Source of the DNA: Polytrichum commune
Lineage: Eukaryota; Streptophyta; Polytrichopsida; Polytrichales; Polytrichaceae
Reading direction: 5' to 3'
DNA length: 64,000 nt
Assembly (NCBI GenBank): GCA_950295325.1
Contig: OX485806.1
Location: forward strand, 38,504,001-38,568,000
Every line of letters starts with the position of its first letter. Position 1 is the first letter of the stretch. The notes beneath the pieces were generated by a model, which was given only the letters and a program-made list of their open reading frames with translations, was not told where the DNA came from and did no database searches. Made by a program: the position numbers and the translations under genes. Below are positions 22,985 to 34,084 of the stretch, piece after piece.

Positions 22985-23250
22985 GCTCCTTCATGAACCC
23001 ATCTCTTTACTTTCTAATTACATAAACCTAGCTCCTTCATAAACCCAGCTCCTTCATAAACCCAGCTTCTTAGCTTCTAACTAAACAAACCCAGCTCCTT
23101 CATAAACCCAGCTCCTTCATGAACCCAGCTCCTTAGCTTCTAACTAAACAAACCCAGGTCCTTCATAAACCCAGCTCTTTACTTTCTAACTAAACAAACC
23201 CAGCTCCTTCATAAACCCAGCTCCTTCATGAACCCACAACTTTGTAGTTG
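22985..23250. repeat. Minisatellite of AACCCAGCTCCTTCAT units
   Basis: The phrase (A)AACCCAGCTCCTTCATAA recurs about ten times, interspersed with TTAGCTTCTAACTAAACA blocks. The surrounding 22700-24400 shows no supported gene. Confidence 0.8.
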
Positions 23251-24469
23251 TAATCCCCAACTACCTCACTAATTATTCAAGCCCTTAACTAATCTTCCTA
23301 CCTAATTTCCCTAATTCTACTAACAACCCCTTTCTAATCACACAATTCTTCTCTAATCCTAAAATCCTAAAATCCTAGAGAGGAGAGGGGGAGAGAGAAT
23401 TCCCTAACTTCACTAAGACTAACTAATCCACACAAGTATATTTTTGCACTCATCACAACATCAAGTGCTCAACTCTTAAACATGGAACTTGCAACCACGT
23501 GTATTCAAAACATGAACTTTAAGTACCACAAATTGGAATCATGAATTAACTTTAAAATCCTTCACGTCAACACTAATTCTACCAAGAGGTCAAGCCCTCT
23601 TCAAGGCTAACAAGCCTTGGCTCTCAAACTAAAAACTAAGCACACACATGTGCTCCAATATGGCTTCCCACACCCACACTTATAACTCGTGGGGTGCCTT
23701 GGAGCACAAAGGAAAGAGAGGATGAGTGAGGGAAGAATGAGGGATTATATAGTAAGCTTGAGGGGGTGAGCACCCTCAAGGCTCACGATAAGCCCTTGAG
23801 ATTTCCTCCTACTTAGTAGGCGCCAATCCTATCTTCTAAGCCTTCCTCCCTCAAATGATCAACAAGGATCCTAATTCGAACATTTAACTAGCCTTGGCTT
23901 TCTACCTACCACACTTTACCAAACTTGGGATGCTTCAACCCAAACTTAGCCTCCTTCGCTTTCCGCCGCCATAACTTTCTCCCCTTACTTTCCCAAATCG
24001 TCGCTCACCACTTAATTCAAACCACGATGCTTAACTCGTGATTTGATTGGTGCTTTGAGAATTTGCTTATCCTCCACCTTGCATTCTTCCTTGGGCCTTC
24101 CCCATTAAGTGGCCATGATGAGGTGGTCCACTTGTGCGCTCCATGTGATCCTCCATTCATCCCAATTCGAATGCACTTGCCTCTTGAGTCACTTTGGTTG
24201 TCTCCATCCATTTGTACTAGCCTACTTACTAACTACTCAATCCAAGTTCTCCTTACCTATCCTCATTCACTCAAATCCTTCCGAAGGTAAAAACACAATA
24301 ACAACTCACATCCTAGCCTCTTACAACATGGTACTTCTAAGACTAACATTTCACTTTTTTTATATTTTTGTGAAGTAACATGCTACTTCAAAGTGCATCA
24401 ACTAACGTTTCAAGGGTCTAAGACTAAATGTGGGCACCCTTTTGGGCTCACACCATCCTGGCCCTCAAG

Positions 24470-25194
24470 GTTTGGGTCGGTCGACCCAAACCTATACCCT
24501 CCTGAGGCAGGTACTATGGTGGACACGGAGTCCATCTTGCCCCTCAAGGTTTGGATCGGTCGACCGAAACCTTTACTCTCATGAGGCGGGTACTAGGGTG
24601 GACACGGAGTCCATCCTGCCCCTCAAAGTTTGGGTCGGTCGACCCAAACCTATCCCCTCGTGAGGCAGGGTCTAGAGTGGACAAGGAGCCCATCCTGGCC
24701 CTCAAGGTTTGGGTCGGTCGACCCAAACCTATCCCCTCGTGAGGCAGGGTCTAGAGTGGACAAGGAGCCCATCCAGGCCCTCAAGGTTTGGGTCGGTCGA
24801 CCCAAACCTATACGCTCATGAGGCAGGTACTATGGTGGACACGGAGTCCATCTTACCCCTCAAGGTTTGGGTCGGTCGACCCAAACCCACCCCCACGTGA
24901 GGCAGGTACTAGGGTGGACTTTGAGCCCTTCCTGCCCTATAAGGTTTGGGTTGGTCGACCCAAACCTTATCCCACAGTGGGCATGTACTAGGTTTGACAC
25001 ATCCCATTGCCCTTACATAATTTGGGACGGTCTACCCAATCCATCCCCACTGTGTGGGTGCTCTCTGTTATGAGCCTGAACCCATCTTGCGAAAAGGTTT
25101 GGGTCGGTCGACCCAATTTATCCCCACTGTTTGGATGGAGTCTGGATGACCATGATCCCATCGTGCCACAAGGTTTGGGTAGGTCGACCCAAAC
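24470..25194. repeat. 79-bp tandem array, one 22-bp palindrome per unit
   Basis: Palindromes start at 24470, 24549, 24628, 24707, 24786, 24865 and 24944, exactly 79 bases apart, with centre GT. Linkers are near-identical (CCTCGTGAGGCAGG...GTGGACA.GGAG.CCATC). Degenerate copies continue near 25020, 25097 and 25173. The array ends about 200 bases before the DUF7869-like gene, so it could act on that gene's promoter. Confidence 0.95.
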
Positions 25195-25406
25195 CCAAAC
25201 CCACCGTGTGGATGGGCTCTAAATGATAGTGTGTCCATTGGCCAACCCAAACCTTTACAAAGCCAATGGCATAGCATTCATATGAACATGTATGAACACT
25301 GTGTATTTGCAATATTGTTTATATAAGATGGTTTTTGTATTATTCGATTGGAACCTACAATTTTGTGGTTTCTTGATAAGGTTCAATGTTCATGTGTGTA
25401 GGCAGA

Positions 25407-28400
25407 ATGAATGGGTTTAGTGAAAGAGGGGATTGGTCATCTGAAGATATGGCCACTTGGCCATTTGCATCTGAGGATGAGATAGACATTGTCGGGGAGG
25501 ATACTTTGGCTGACAGTGCAGATGAAGATCATTTGGATTTACCTTCGCCTTCCGTACCGCAATGTCCCATTGCTGAATGTACGGGACTCTCAAGGGCTTC
25601 ATGGGTGAATTTGGAGGTGGTACTTCTTAATGACAGTGGAGTTGTTGTGGCGGAGGGGATTTGTCGCAACACCCATCCACAAGATTGCATTGATGAAAAC
25701 CCGCTTGGCACCGAGGACGTTGGGGTTGTCATATTGGAGTCGCTCGTTCATTCCGAGGTGGATCCCACTCATAGGTTCTCCCTCCGGAGGTGGCCATTGA
25801 GGAATGTCACGATTGATGGTGTTTCCTTGTGTGAACATGAGCAACGACACTTGCAAATCCAAAAAGAGCAGCAATCAAACATGCGGCCACGCAAGGGTCA
25901 AAGAAAGTACGATACATTGGCACGTCCTGCTCCGTCTGCAACTGATTGTAAACGTCAAAGGTTGCTCGGGGAGGAGTCCATTAGAGAAGTTGCCACAAAG
26001 GATTGTTGTGTGCATCGTTGTTGCCAATTGTTTCCCCGGGATAAATTGTTGGCCATCCGCGAAGAAATGTGGCTTGGTGATTTCCGTCTAAGATCCACCA
26101 AAAAACTTGATGTGCATAGGGCGATACATGTGAATGGGGCGGGTCGCAAGGTCATCACCATTAAGAGCATAGACGTGTGTTGCAAGGCATGGTACACCAT
26201 TCATGGTGTGTCGAAAGCGGACTTTTATAGACAAGCTGCTTATGCCAAGGAAGGCCGCCGGTCCCGTCACCATGGGAACGTGGGTTTAAAGAAACCTAGG
26301 GAAGCAACAAGGCAAGCAACGGCTACTCTAGCAACCATAATTGTCCCACTTGCCGATGCAATGCCGCACAAAACACGCACACTCACAACTGGTGAAAAGG
26401 TTGTGGAGAAAGTTCTTCCCACAGGCACAAAATGGAAAGACATATTGTTGGATGTAAATGCAGTTGGGGAGAAGATTGGGTTGGAGCCAATTTCATCGTC
26501 AAAATTGAGTGCAATCAAGAAAGCAAACTTCAGCGAATACATTACAAAAAGACGAGGGGACAAATTTGCAAGGTGCTCTAATTGCGAGAAGTTGAAGCGC
26601 CTTCGGGATGCACACACGATGGGTACCGAGTCGTTTGCGGTGCATCAATTGAACTATTTCAAGCACGTAAACATGCAAGAGGCACACCGTAATGATTACT
26701 ACACAAATAGAGCGTTGTCCATCTCCAGGCCCTTGGAAGTTCTTACGGTCATCCATGACAAAATGGACCATGCCAAGACAGCCTCCCCATGTTTTGCAAA
26801 ACGAATCAAGGCCACGGATGGGTTTTTTAAGTTGCCTGTATCGGTTACAGGTGATCTTCGAAACAATGTTGACATACCCTAAATATTGTTGTATTTTATT
26901 ATGTGATGTACTTGAGAACATTGATTCACTCAAAACGATTTAGACATACATAGATACTAATCACTTTGGGTTGGCATTGTAGGAATGATTGCACATGGAC
27001 ACGGTGATGTCAAGTTTGCCCATTATGCTCTTGATTTGTATCCATCAGATTCAAACCACACGATAGGGTCATTTGCAAGGCTTTTGTGTGATTTAGAGAA
27101 ACCACCAGCCTATTCTTCAGGATTGTTATTTGAAAATACGGGTTCAACACCTTTATATGAAGCAGTGATGGATGGAAAAGATGTATGCTTGCATTCGTTG
27201 CCCGAACCACCCAGTGAACCCGTGATAGCCAAGAAGTTGCCCCCCACTTTGCGTGTCCAATTGGACAATTGTGCCAAGGACAATAAAAGTAGATATGTAT
27301 TTGCATATTGGTCGTTGTTGGTTGCAAAAGGCATTTTCAAGGAGGTTTTTGTGTCCTTCCTATTGGTAGGCCACACGCACGACGATATTGATGCATCTTT
27401 TGGACGGTGGAGCATGAAGTTGCGGGAGGAGGATTTTCCTACAATCCCGTTATTGATGAAGTCGTACATGGATTTGGAGAACGTTCCCGTCATCCCCCAT
27501 ATGATTGAGGAGGTGCCAGACTTCAAGGCATTTATAGAACCTTATATTCGAAGTGGAGCTCATCGATTGATTGGCCATACGAAGGCACAACAATTCCGGT
27601 TCTACATGCGTGACGATGGTGTCCCGGCCATGCAATACAAGTTGTTGTGCACGACACAAGACTGGAGCCCGCCAGAGGGTCTCCTTGTGTGGTGCGTGGA
27701 TGCGGATGGGAAGACCATGTTACCGGATGGAGAGCCTAGGCCTTGCAAGCCAATCGCCATGAAGAATTTGGAGGATATTTTGAAAGGTATATTAGGCTTC
27801 ATTCAATATTGGGAGAGTTTGAAGATAGCGGATGTTGGCGGATCATGTTGGCATCGTTATGGGAGTTGGATACATTATTGGACACGTGTTCGTGCGGCCT
27901 TGGCAGACCTCCACCAAGATAGCCCTCATACTTTGAGGCACGGATTTTGGCCACAAACTCGTATCGATGTACAAGCTTCGGAGGCTAGTCTTTTGAGTAA
28001 TGGAGAGGTTCGTGAGGAGTTTGATATGGACGACCATTACGTTGGGCCTGCTAGTCAACGTCCCCCACCATCTTTCCGCATTGCAGTGGATTGTCATGAA
28101 GGTTATATGCTCATTTTGCGTCCTGGAGATGAGACATATGCAAAGCCAGTGTGGGTGGCAAGAGCTTTGTCCAATCCAAATTTTGTATCTTCCAGCCCTC
28201 ATTTTCGACAAATACAAGTAGAGTACTACCGACCGACAACACGGAATGAAGATGTTGTTCGGCATTATACAGGCTGGGATACAAACCAACACTTTCGGTG
28301 GAAGGTGGATTCTGAGCACGGTCCATCTTGGGTAGATACAGATTCCATATTCATAGCATGGAAACCACGGAAAAATCATAGTGGATCAGTGTCCATCCCT

Positions 28401-28469
28401 CAAAAGTACATAACTTTTGCAAAAAACAACCTTGCTCGGATCGCAGAAGAAGCAACCCACGTTGAATGA
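25407..28469 (+). CDS. DUF7869-like protein, candidate transposase of the 18.8-kb element
   Basis: Two exons, 25407-26850 and 26983-28469, join in phase 1 across a 132-base GT-AG intron (ACAG|GTGATC, CATTGTAG|GA), giving about 976 residues. ATG 25407 is chosen because an acceptor (GTGTGTAG) lies just before it. Exon 1 has an acidic N terminus, Cys/His residues (CCVHRCCQLF; CSNCEKLKRLRDAH) that could bind metal, and DKMDHAKTA near its end. Exon 2 carries LDNCAKDNK and VGHTHDDIDASFGRWS, the signature I associate with DUF7869. Spaced Asp residues (DKMD, LDN, HDDID) suggest an RNase H-fold DDD enzyme. The ORF has no internal stop, unlike the other genes of the element, and ends 531 bases from the right inverted repeat, the usual place for a transposase. 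Confidence 0.75.
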
Positions 28470-28978
28470 GAAGTTGGTAGGATTGTGTTAGCATGATTAT
28501 AGTGTAAACAGTAATTCGACGAATATATATTACTCATATGTGTGCTCCTCAAACTTGGGGCAAAGTTTGGGTAGAACTTGCGAATGCTATATTGTTTGGG
28601 GTTGGATGAATATCCATTTACTATATTTCAATACAATTGTGAAGTTCATTTTTTTATTAAATTTGGGACTAAATTTTCCATTGAAGAAATACGCATTTAT
28701 TGCATGCACTTTGTATGTTGCAATGTCTATATTTTATTGACCATGCTAATAATAGAAATCATTTTATATGTTTCTTGGGTGAAACTAGTTTGGAGTGCTC
28801 TACCCAAAGTGTTTTTGTTGATGAGGTTGGTGTTGAGTGCTCTACCATATGTACTTATGTCCACACATAATAGATTTGGGATATTAGAACATATAATATA
28901 TTTGAGATTGTTCGCAATATAGTTTCGGAACACGGAATGTTGTTTGATCCATATATTAATTTGAGACTAGAGAAAGTC
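28470..28978. other. Right subterminal region of the transposon
   Basis: AT-rich and non-coding. It holds GTTTGGAGTGC (about 28788) and GTTGAGTGCTCTACC, matching in inverted orientation the left subterminal repeat core. Just inside the right end is a hairpin, TTGAGACT ... AGTCTCAA (28961-28982), partly overlapping the inverted repeat. Confidence 0.6.
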
Positions 28979-29000
28979 TCAATTTAACGAATATAGTGTT
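28979..29000 (-). repeat. Right terminal inverted repeat (22 bp)
   Basis: Reverse complement of 10192-10213 with no mismatch, ending ...ATATAGTGTT. Confidence 0.9.
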
Positions 29001-29004
29001 CACT
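29001..29004. repeat. Target-site duplication, right copy (CACT)
   Basis: It matches 10188-10191 and is directly followed by ATAAAACTACAACC, the LINE frame continuation. Confidence 0.85.
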
Positions 29005-29547
29005 ATAAAACTACAACCAGAATACCAACACCTAGCTACTAGCTTCAAACCACTATTCCAAAATACACACCCCCTTCACGGACAAGTTACATCCTCACTC
29101 CCACACTTACACAATTTTATGCAACAAAATACCAACCACCCACCCCCTAGAGTAATATACGCCCTAATTGTAACAATTAGCCCCTCCACCAAAGATTGCA
29201 ACACATACTTACAACAACAACCAACGCCTAATTGGGCCGCACAACTATTAGTAAAAATGACAAATTTACCTAATCCGCCGGAAAGACACGTTGAAACCCC
29301 GCACCCGTATACACAACTCATGTCTACACATCAAGACAAAATATCTCCCCCAAACACAATACACCATCAACTATATGCCTATATACACCGACACGTCATA
29401 CCACCCAATCTTCAGGACCTACAGGCCACGTTCCCATACCTACCCCAACAATTACTTACAGAAGCATTAAGATGTACAGAACCTATCACAGAATACACAC
29501 ACCCTACCCCCCCCCCTGATAGTACACAACCAAATAATGTCACCTAG
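29005..29547 (+). pseudogene. LINE ORF2, linker between 2A and endonuclease
   Basis: From codon 29002 the frame encodes about 180 Pro/Thr/Gln/His-rich residues (IKLQPEYQHLATSFKP...), ending at TAG 29545-29547. The next domain's frame starts at ATG 29537 and overlaps this stop. A run of ten C (about 29506-29516) just upstream is a likely place for a length change, so a frameshift is the simpler explanation. Overlapping stop-start reinitiation cannot be excluded. Confidence 0.6.
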
Positions 29548-30349
29548 ACCAACAACACCCACAAGCCAAGAAACATACATAATAACGTGGAATGCCACGT
29601 CACTCAACACGGCAATGTCATGCCTCCACGAACTACTAACCCACTACCAATACCCCCCAACAGCCATAACCATACAAGAAACCAAACTTACTGCCATAAA
29701 ATCCACCAAATACATACAAAACATCTTCCCACAATACAAACTCTTCTTCAATAATACACACAACATCACACGTACTATACGTCAAAGAATGACACATAGG
29801 AGTCATAGAGGCGGTCTACTCACTCTCATCCATAATAACCATGCATACCCTGGTAACCTATCTAAAATATCCACCCCTGTAAATATATCACATTTTCTCC
29901 AAATAATATGTATAGCTAACCAACCCCTCCAACCATGGCTATTAATAAACATATATATGCCATCCCACGACGAAGATCTACCCCTCATCCCCACCATACA
30001 AACTACCATAATTGAACAAATTAATGCACACCCCAACCACGCCTATGTAGTATGTGGCGATTTTAACCGAGACATAGCACTCATAGGAAGACAAAACGAC
30101 CAACAAATTACACCACCCCAAGCATAAGATTATCAATGGAGGTCATTTACAGACAACTTAGATTTAACATACGTTACAACAAATTCCACATTCTCAAGAC
30201 AAGGAGGAAACAACTACACGCACAACATCCTAATAGATGGCTTCTTCATAAAAACCCCAAACAATAACCAATATAGGTCAACCACAAACCAAGATATAAA
30301 CCTCAACTCTGATCACATACCCGTACAACTACATATCCCACATAATACA
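29537..30349 (+). pseudogene. LINE AP-type (EEP) endonuclease domain
   Basis: AP-type endonucleases nick the target DNA to prime reverse transcription. Seen: YIITWNATSLN at the start (the N motif), TAITIQETKL (the catalytic Glu), CGDFNRDI near 30052-30072 (the GDFN motif) and SDHIPV near 30316 (the terminal SDH motif). An in-frame TAA at 30125-30127 lies between GDFN and SDH, and the coding frame continues unchanged after it (DYQWRSFTDNLDLTYV). CAA to TAA by C-to-T change would explain it. Confidence 0.8.
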
Positions 30350-32581
30350 TTGATAGCCAAAATACCATTACCCAAACCGGAACCACCCCCAAGAATCCTC
30401 AACCCCATACCAAAGTCAAACCTAGACAACTTTCACGTACAATTCTTCGAGACCAATTCAATTCAAATAAACGAACTTACACAATTGCTTGAAACTAATA
30501 CGACTTTAACAACAACACAATGGCAAATGGCATGTGCATCATTCGAAACCCTCGTCAATAACATCTCTAATACAATCCTAGAAACATGCAGTGCACCACC
30601 AATTCCGAACTTACCAAACAACATTGCTAAACAAGGAGGCTATCTTCCAAAAAAACTCCAAAAACAATGGAAAAAACACCTAGCCACATATCACCTCACC
30701 CGGAAAATAATATACATTACAAAAAATAACCCGAATTGGCGAGACCACCCCATCATCCAACAAATGGATAACCACACACATAGCACCCTCCCAACCCCCC
30801 CAATACACCCTCTCCCACACAATACATGGATAGAAGATCTAGCCAACAAGGCAAAAATAGCCAAAAAAAAAGCCCGGAAAATCTCAACAGAATACTCATT
30901 AAAACAAATAAAAAAAACCATATCCAAATACCAACAGCTATATGACAAAAGCCCCAAAAAAATTAACAACAAGGTCTTCAAAGAAAACGAATCACCCCCA
31001 CTAGACTGCATCATAGATAGATATAACAACATCCTCACCAACCCAGAAGACATCGCCAAAGAAATTCACACCCAACAATCTATCATTAACAAACCTACAG
31101 TTCCCACATGCTACTACCAACCTAATCACCCACAATACTGCACATGTGGGGTTAGGCAATACCCATGGCATGATCTAGACGGATATACTATAGAAAAAAG
31201 AGGTGAACCAAATGTCCCCTTACACACATACCTAGACCAAGAAACATACGACATATGTCTCCGAAACCTAGCAAATGGGAAAATTCCAGGGCCAGACAAA
31301 ATCCCTAATGCCATACTAAAATCTATGCCTCCACGCTTCCACACACTCCTATATCTCTTCTTTACCCATTGCTATAAACAAAAACGCATCCCGACATCTT
31401 GGAAAACAAGTCTTACCATACTATTGTATAAGAAAGGCAACCCATATTGCCTCAACAACCACAGACCAATAGCTCTTGCCAACACAATATACAAATTCTT
31501 TACTAGCACACTCACTAGCATCATTGCCACGTATGGAAAAAGACATCAAATCCTACATGACAGCCAAGAAGGATTTAGAGCCGAAAGATGTACATCAAGG
31601 CAACTACAAACCCTTATATCAACACTTAAAGATGCCAGATTCACAAACCAAGATATCTACATACTATACATAGACTTCAAAAATGCCTTTGGTTCAATTG
31701 ATCATGCTAGACTACTAGCCATCATGAAAGACCTAGGTTACTCACAAGACGCCGTAGCATTGATAGGAAATATCTATTCACAATCTACGACCACATACAT
31801 GGGAGAATACTTTGGTAAAACACAACCAATCCCCATACAACGAGGAACCATACAAGGAGATACATTAAGCCCATACTTGTTTATTATTTTTCTAGAACCC
31901 CTCTTACGGTGGTTACAAAGGGGAAACTATGGATATACCTTTAAAACCTCTACCACTAAGTTAAACTCCGCAGCATATGCCGATGACTTAGCCGTCCTAG
32001 CCAACAAAGTAACATCCTTACAATTACAACTAGACAAGTTCTGTGAATGGGCAGAAATGGACCTAGGTATACCCAAATGCGCGATCACCGGATGCCCCAA
32101 CAAGTCAAAACTAAACCCACAAGCCTTCAAAACACACTTACAAGAAGCAAATATAAATTTCAGACAACAACCAATACCCATACTTAGCCAATACGAACCA
32201 TATGTATACCTTGGAATTAACCTAGTTCCGTCATTACAGTGGAAAATACAAATGCACATCACCACGGCTAAACTAACCAAACAAAGCAAACTCTTAATAA
32301 CATGCCCAGCTACCATGAAACAAAAAATAAAAATGGTCGATATAGTCATAAGAGCTGGCATTGCCTATAGCTTCTATGTCGTCCCGTACTTTCTTCCAGC
32401 CATTAAAAAACTAGACAAGAAAATTATCGCCCTACACAAAACTATATGTGGCTTACCAAAATGCATGTCAAATGCCGTCACACAATTACCACACGACATG
32501 TTCGGGACAGAAGCCTTTTCATTAAAAAAACGCATACATAACATATATAGGAGAACAACTCATAAATGCCCTAAACAATAA
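30350..32581 (+). pseudogene. LINE reverse transcriptase domain
   Basis: The enzyme copies the element RNA into DNA at the nicked target. The frame is continuous with the endonuclease. Motifs in order: PDKIPNAILK; HRPIALANTIYKF; YIDFKNAFGSIDH (motif A, near 31660-31700); QGDTLSPYLFIIF (motif B); and AYADDLAVLA, the YADD active site, near 31975-31990. It ends at TAA 32579. Just before that, the zero-phase frame carries the natural continuation (LGRIYKGLIQHILAKHGG), so a one-base shift near 32550-32570 broke the ORF. Confidence 0.9.
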
Positions 32582-34084
32582 AGGGAGGCTTGGTAGAATA
32601 TACAAAGGATTAATACAACACATACTTGCCAAACACGGAGGAGCCCAAAACCTAACACGTCTCTCACCTCATGACTGTATGCGATCACCAATTACAAGAT
32701 CCCTATTCCTACTGAAAAAAACAAGTGGAACCCACCTCAAAAGTACACTAGGAAACTTCCCCCTCACCCCTACACCACTAGAAACACAATGGATGATACT
32801 AGCAAGAAACACTCCAACACTTACCCCCGAACTATCACTAAAATACCTTCACAAGCTAATATTACATAACATATATAAAATAAAACATATCACATGCCCC
32901 AATGGAACACACCTAATGAATAACGAAGAATTTAAAAGTCACTACAATAAACCCACTAAATTAGAGAAAACCGCACTAGAATATGCCAGAAAACTATTTT
33001 GTAAGCCAACATGCCTTACCCCATGCACACGACAATGCCTAACACATACGACACCAAACACCCTAAAAGATGAATATAAAATACTAAACCATAATATACC
33101 CCTGAACCCCCAAAGACACCATACTTATGTACCACCCTCAATAATGGAAGAATACCCAAAACCACCCCCTTACATACTCAAAGACCCAACACACTTCCTG
33201 ATATATAAAATAAAAAATGACCGCCCATGCGCATACACAGACAAATACAAAATCAAGAAAAAATACACATCTTACCTATGCCAATGGACACTCCCAAATG
33301 ATATAACCTATGATAAATGGCTACCCCAAAAGGAGTTGTTCCCTTGGAACAACCAAAACGCCATAAACCACAACACTTTGCTATTAATACAATACTATAC
33401 CCGAAAACAACACCAACATTTTACTAACATCCTCAACATAAACTTCAACCACGAACAAATGAGAGACACCAGATATATCTCCCCACCACATACCATACCC
33501 TTATGCCACATACCATACCCTTATGCCACATACACATCAACGAATGTAACCCAGAGGATGATATTGCAAGCACACAGTATACTATCCAAACCCAACATGA
33601 CACTGCACACATCTATGACAACACCGGACGCCACCTAATTACCATCCCAAAAACAAGATTAAACTGGTTGTGGAACCAATACCACTCAGTACTAAACAAA
33701 CCACACAACCTAGAACCACCCACTCAATCATTCGAAACAGAAGTAGCATGGCTATACCAAAGGTATAAATACAAAACCCCTAAAAATGACCCCCTTAAAC
33801 TCTCTCAATACACACTCCCAAATGCCATCCTTGAAAACTTCATAAACACATTCCAAATAACACACGCATATTTCTCGTCAACGGTAACATGGCCCACTAC
33901 ACTCAAACAATTTCACTCCCCATTTCCTAGAGATGCAATATTTGGATCAACTGGAAAGGCATTCTAGCATAAATGGCATGGAAATGGCTATGCACATCCA
34001 CACACGGATACCGAAACTCAACAAGCCCTCCATTGGGCCCGCCTCGCAGCCGTAAATGATTCCAACTCTGTCACAATACTAGTA
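32582..34084 (+). pseudogene. LINE ORF2 region between polymerase and RNase H
   Basis: The polymerase frame continues in phase 0 to 33638, then in phase 2. The switch coincides with a 20-bp tandem duplication, TACCATACCCTTATGCCACA at 33491-33510 and 33511-33530; 20 bases shifts the frame by two, exactly as seen. Before RNase H the phase-2 frame carries FPRDAIFGSTGKAF, an in-frame TAG (33965-33967), then HKWHGNGYAHPHTDTETQQA and a predicted strand-rich segment. This conserved-looking domain is one I cannot name. Confidence 0.7.

Larger units (their letters stand above)
10192..29000. mobile_element. 18.8-kb TIR transposon with cargo genes, inserted in LINE ORF2
   Basis: The ends are perfect 22-bp inverted repeats (10192-10213 and 28979-29000) beginning AACACTATATTCGTTA. 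They are flanked by CACT on both sides (10188-10191 and 29001-29004). Removing the element plus one CACT rejoins the LINE frame as ...AGC ACT ATA AAA CTA..., with no shift. Left to right it holds 98-bp subterminal repeats, three minus-strand gene regions (10.9-17.7 kb), repeat-rich non-coding DNA with telomere-like motifs, a palindromic 79-bp array, and a plus-strand DUF7869-like gene ending 531 bases before the right end. All copies of the 22-bp palindrome in the window lie within it. The 4-bp duplication excludes hAT, Mutator and typical CACTA; Sola and Ginger groups are known for 4-bp duplications, but membership is untested. Confidence 0.9.

Noticed and set aside
22120-25073. Open frames reading GRSTQT, GSVDPN and VGRPKP repeats
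   Set aside because: They are translations of the 22-bp palindrome in several frames on both strands, not proteins.
24470-25194. CRISPR-like array (short palindromic repeat at regular spacing)
   Set aside because: The sequences between palindromes are near-identical, so this is a simple 79-bp tandem repeat; the context is also eukaryotic.
10194-28998. CACTA (En/Spm) element, since CACTA occurs near both ends
   Set aside because: CACTA lies two bases inside the inverted repeat, and starting the element there gives non-matching flanks (TAA versus TTC). Starting at AACACT gives the CACT duplication and the in-frame LINE scar.
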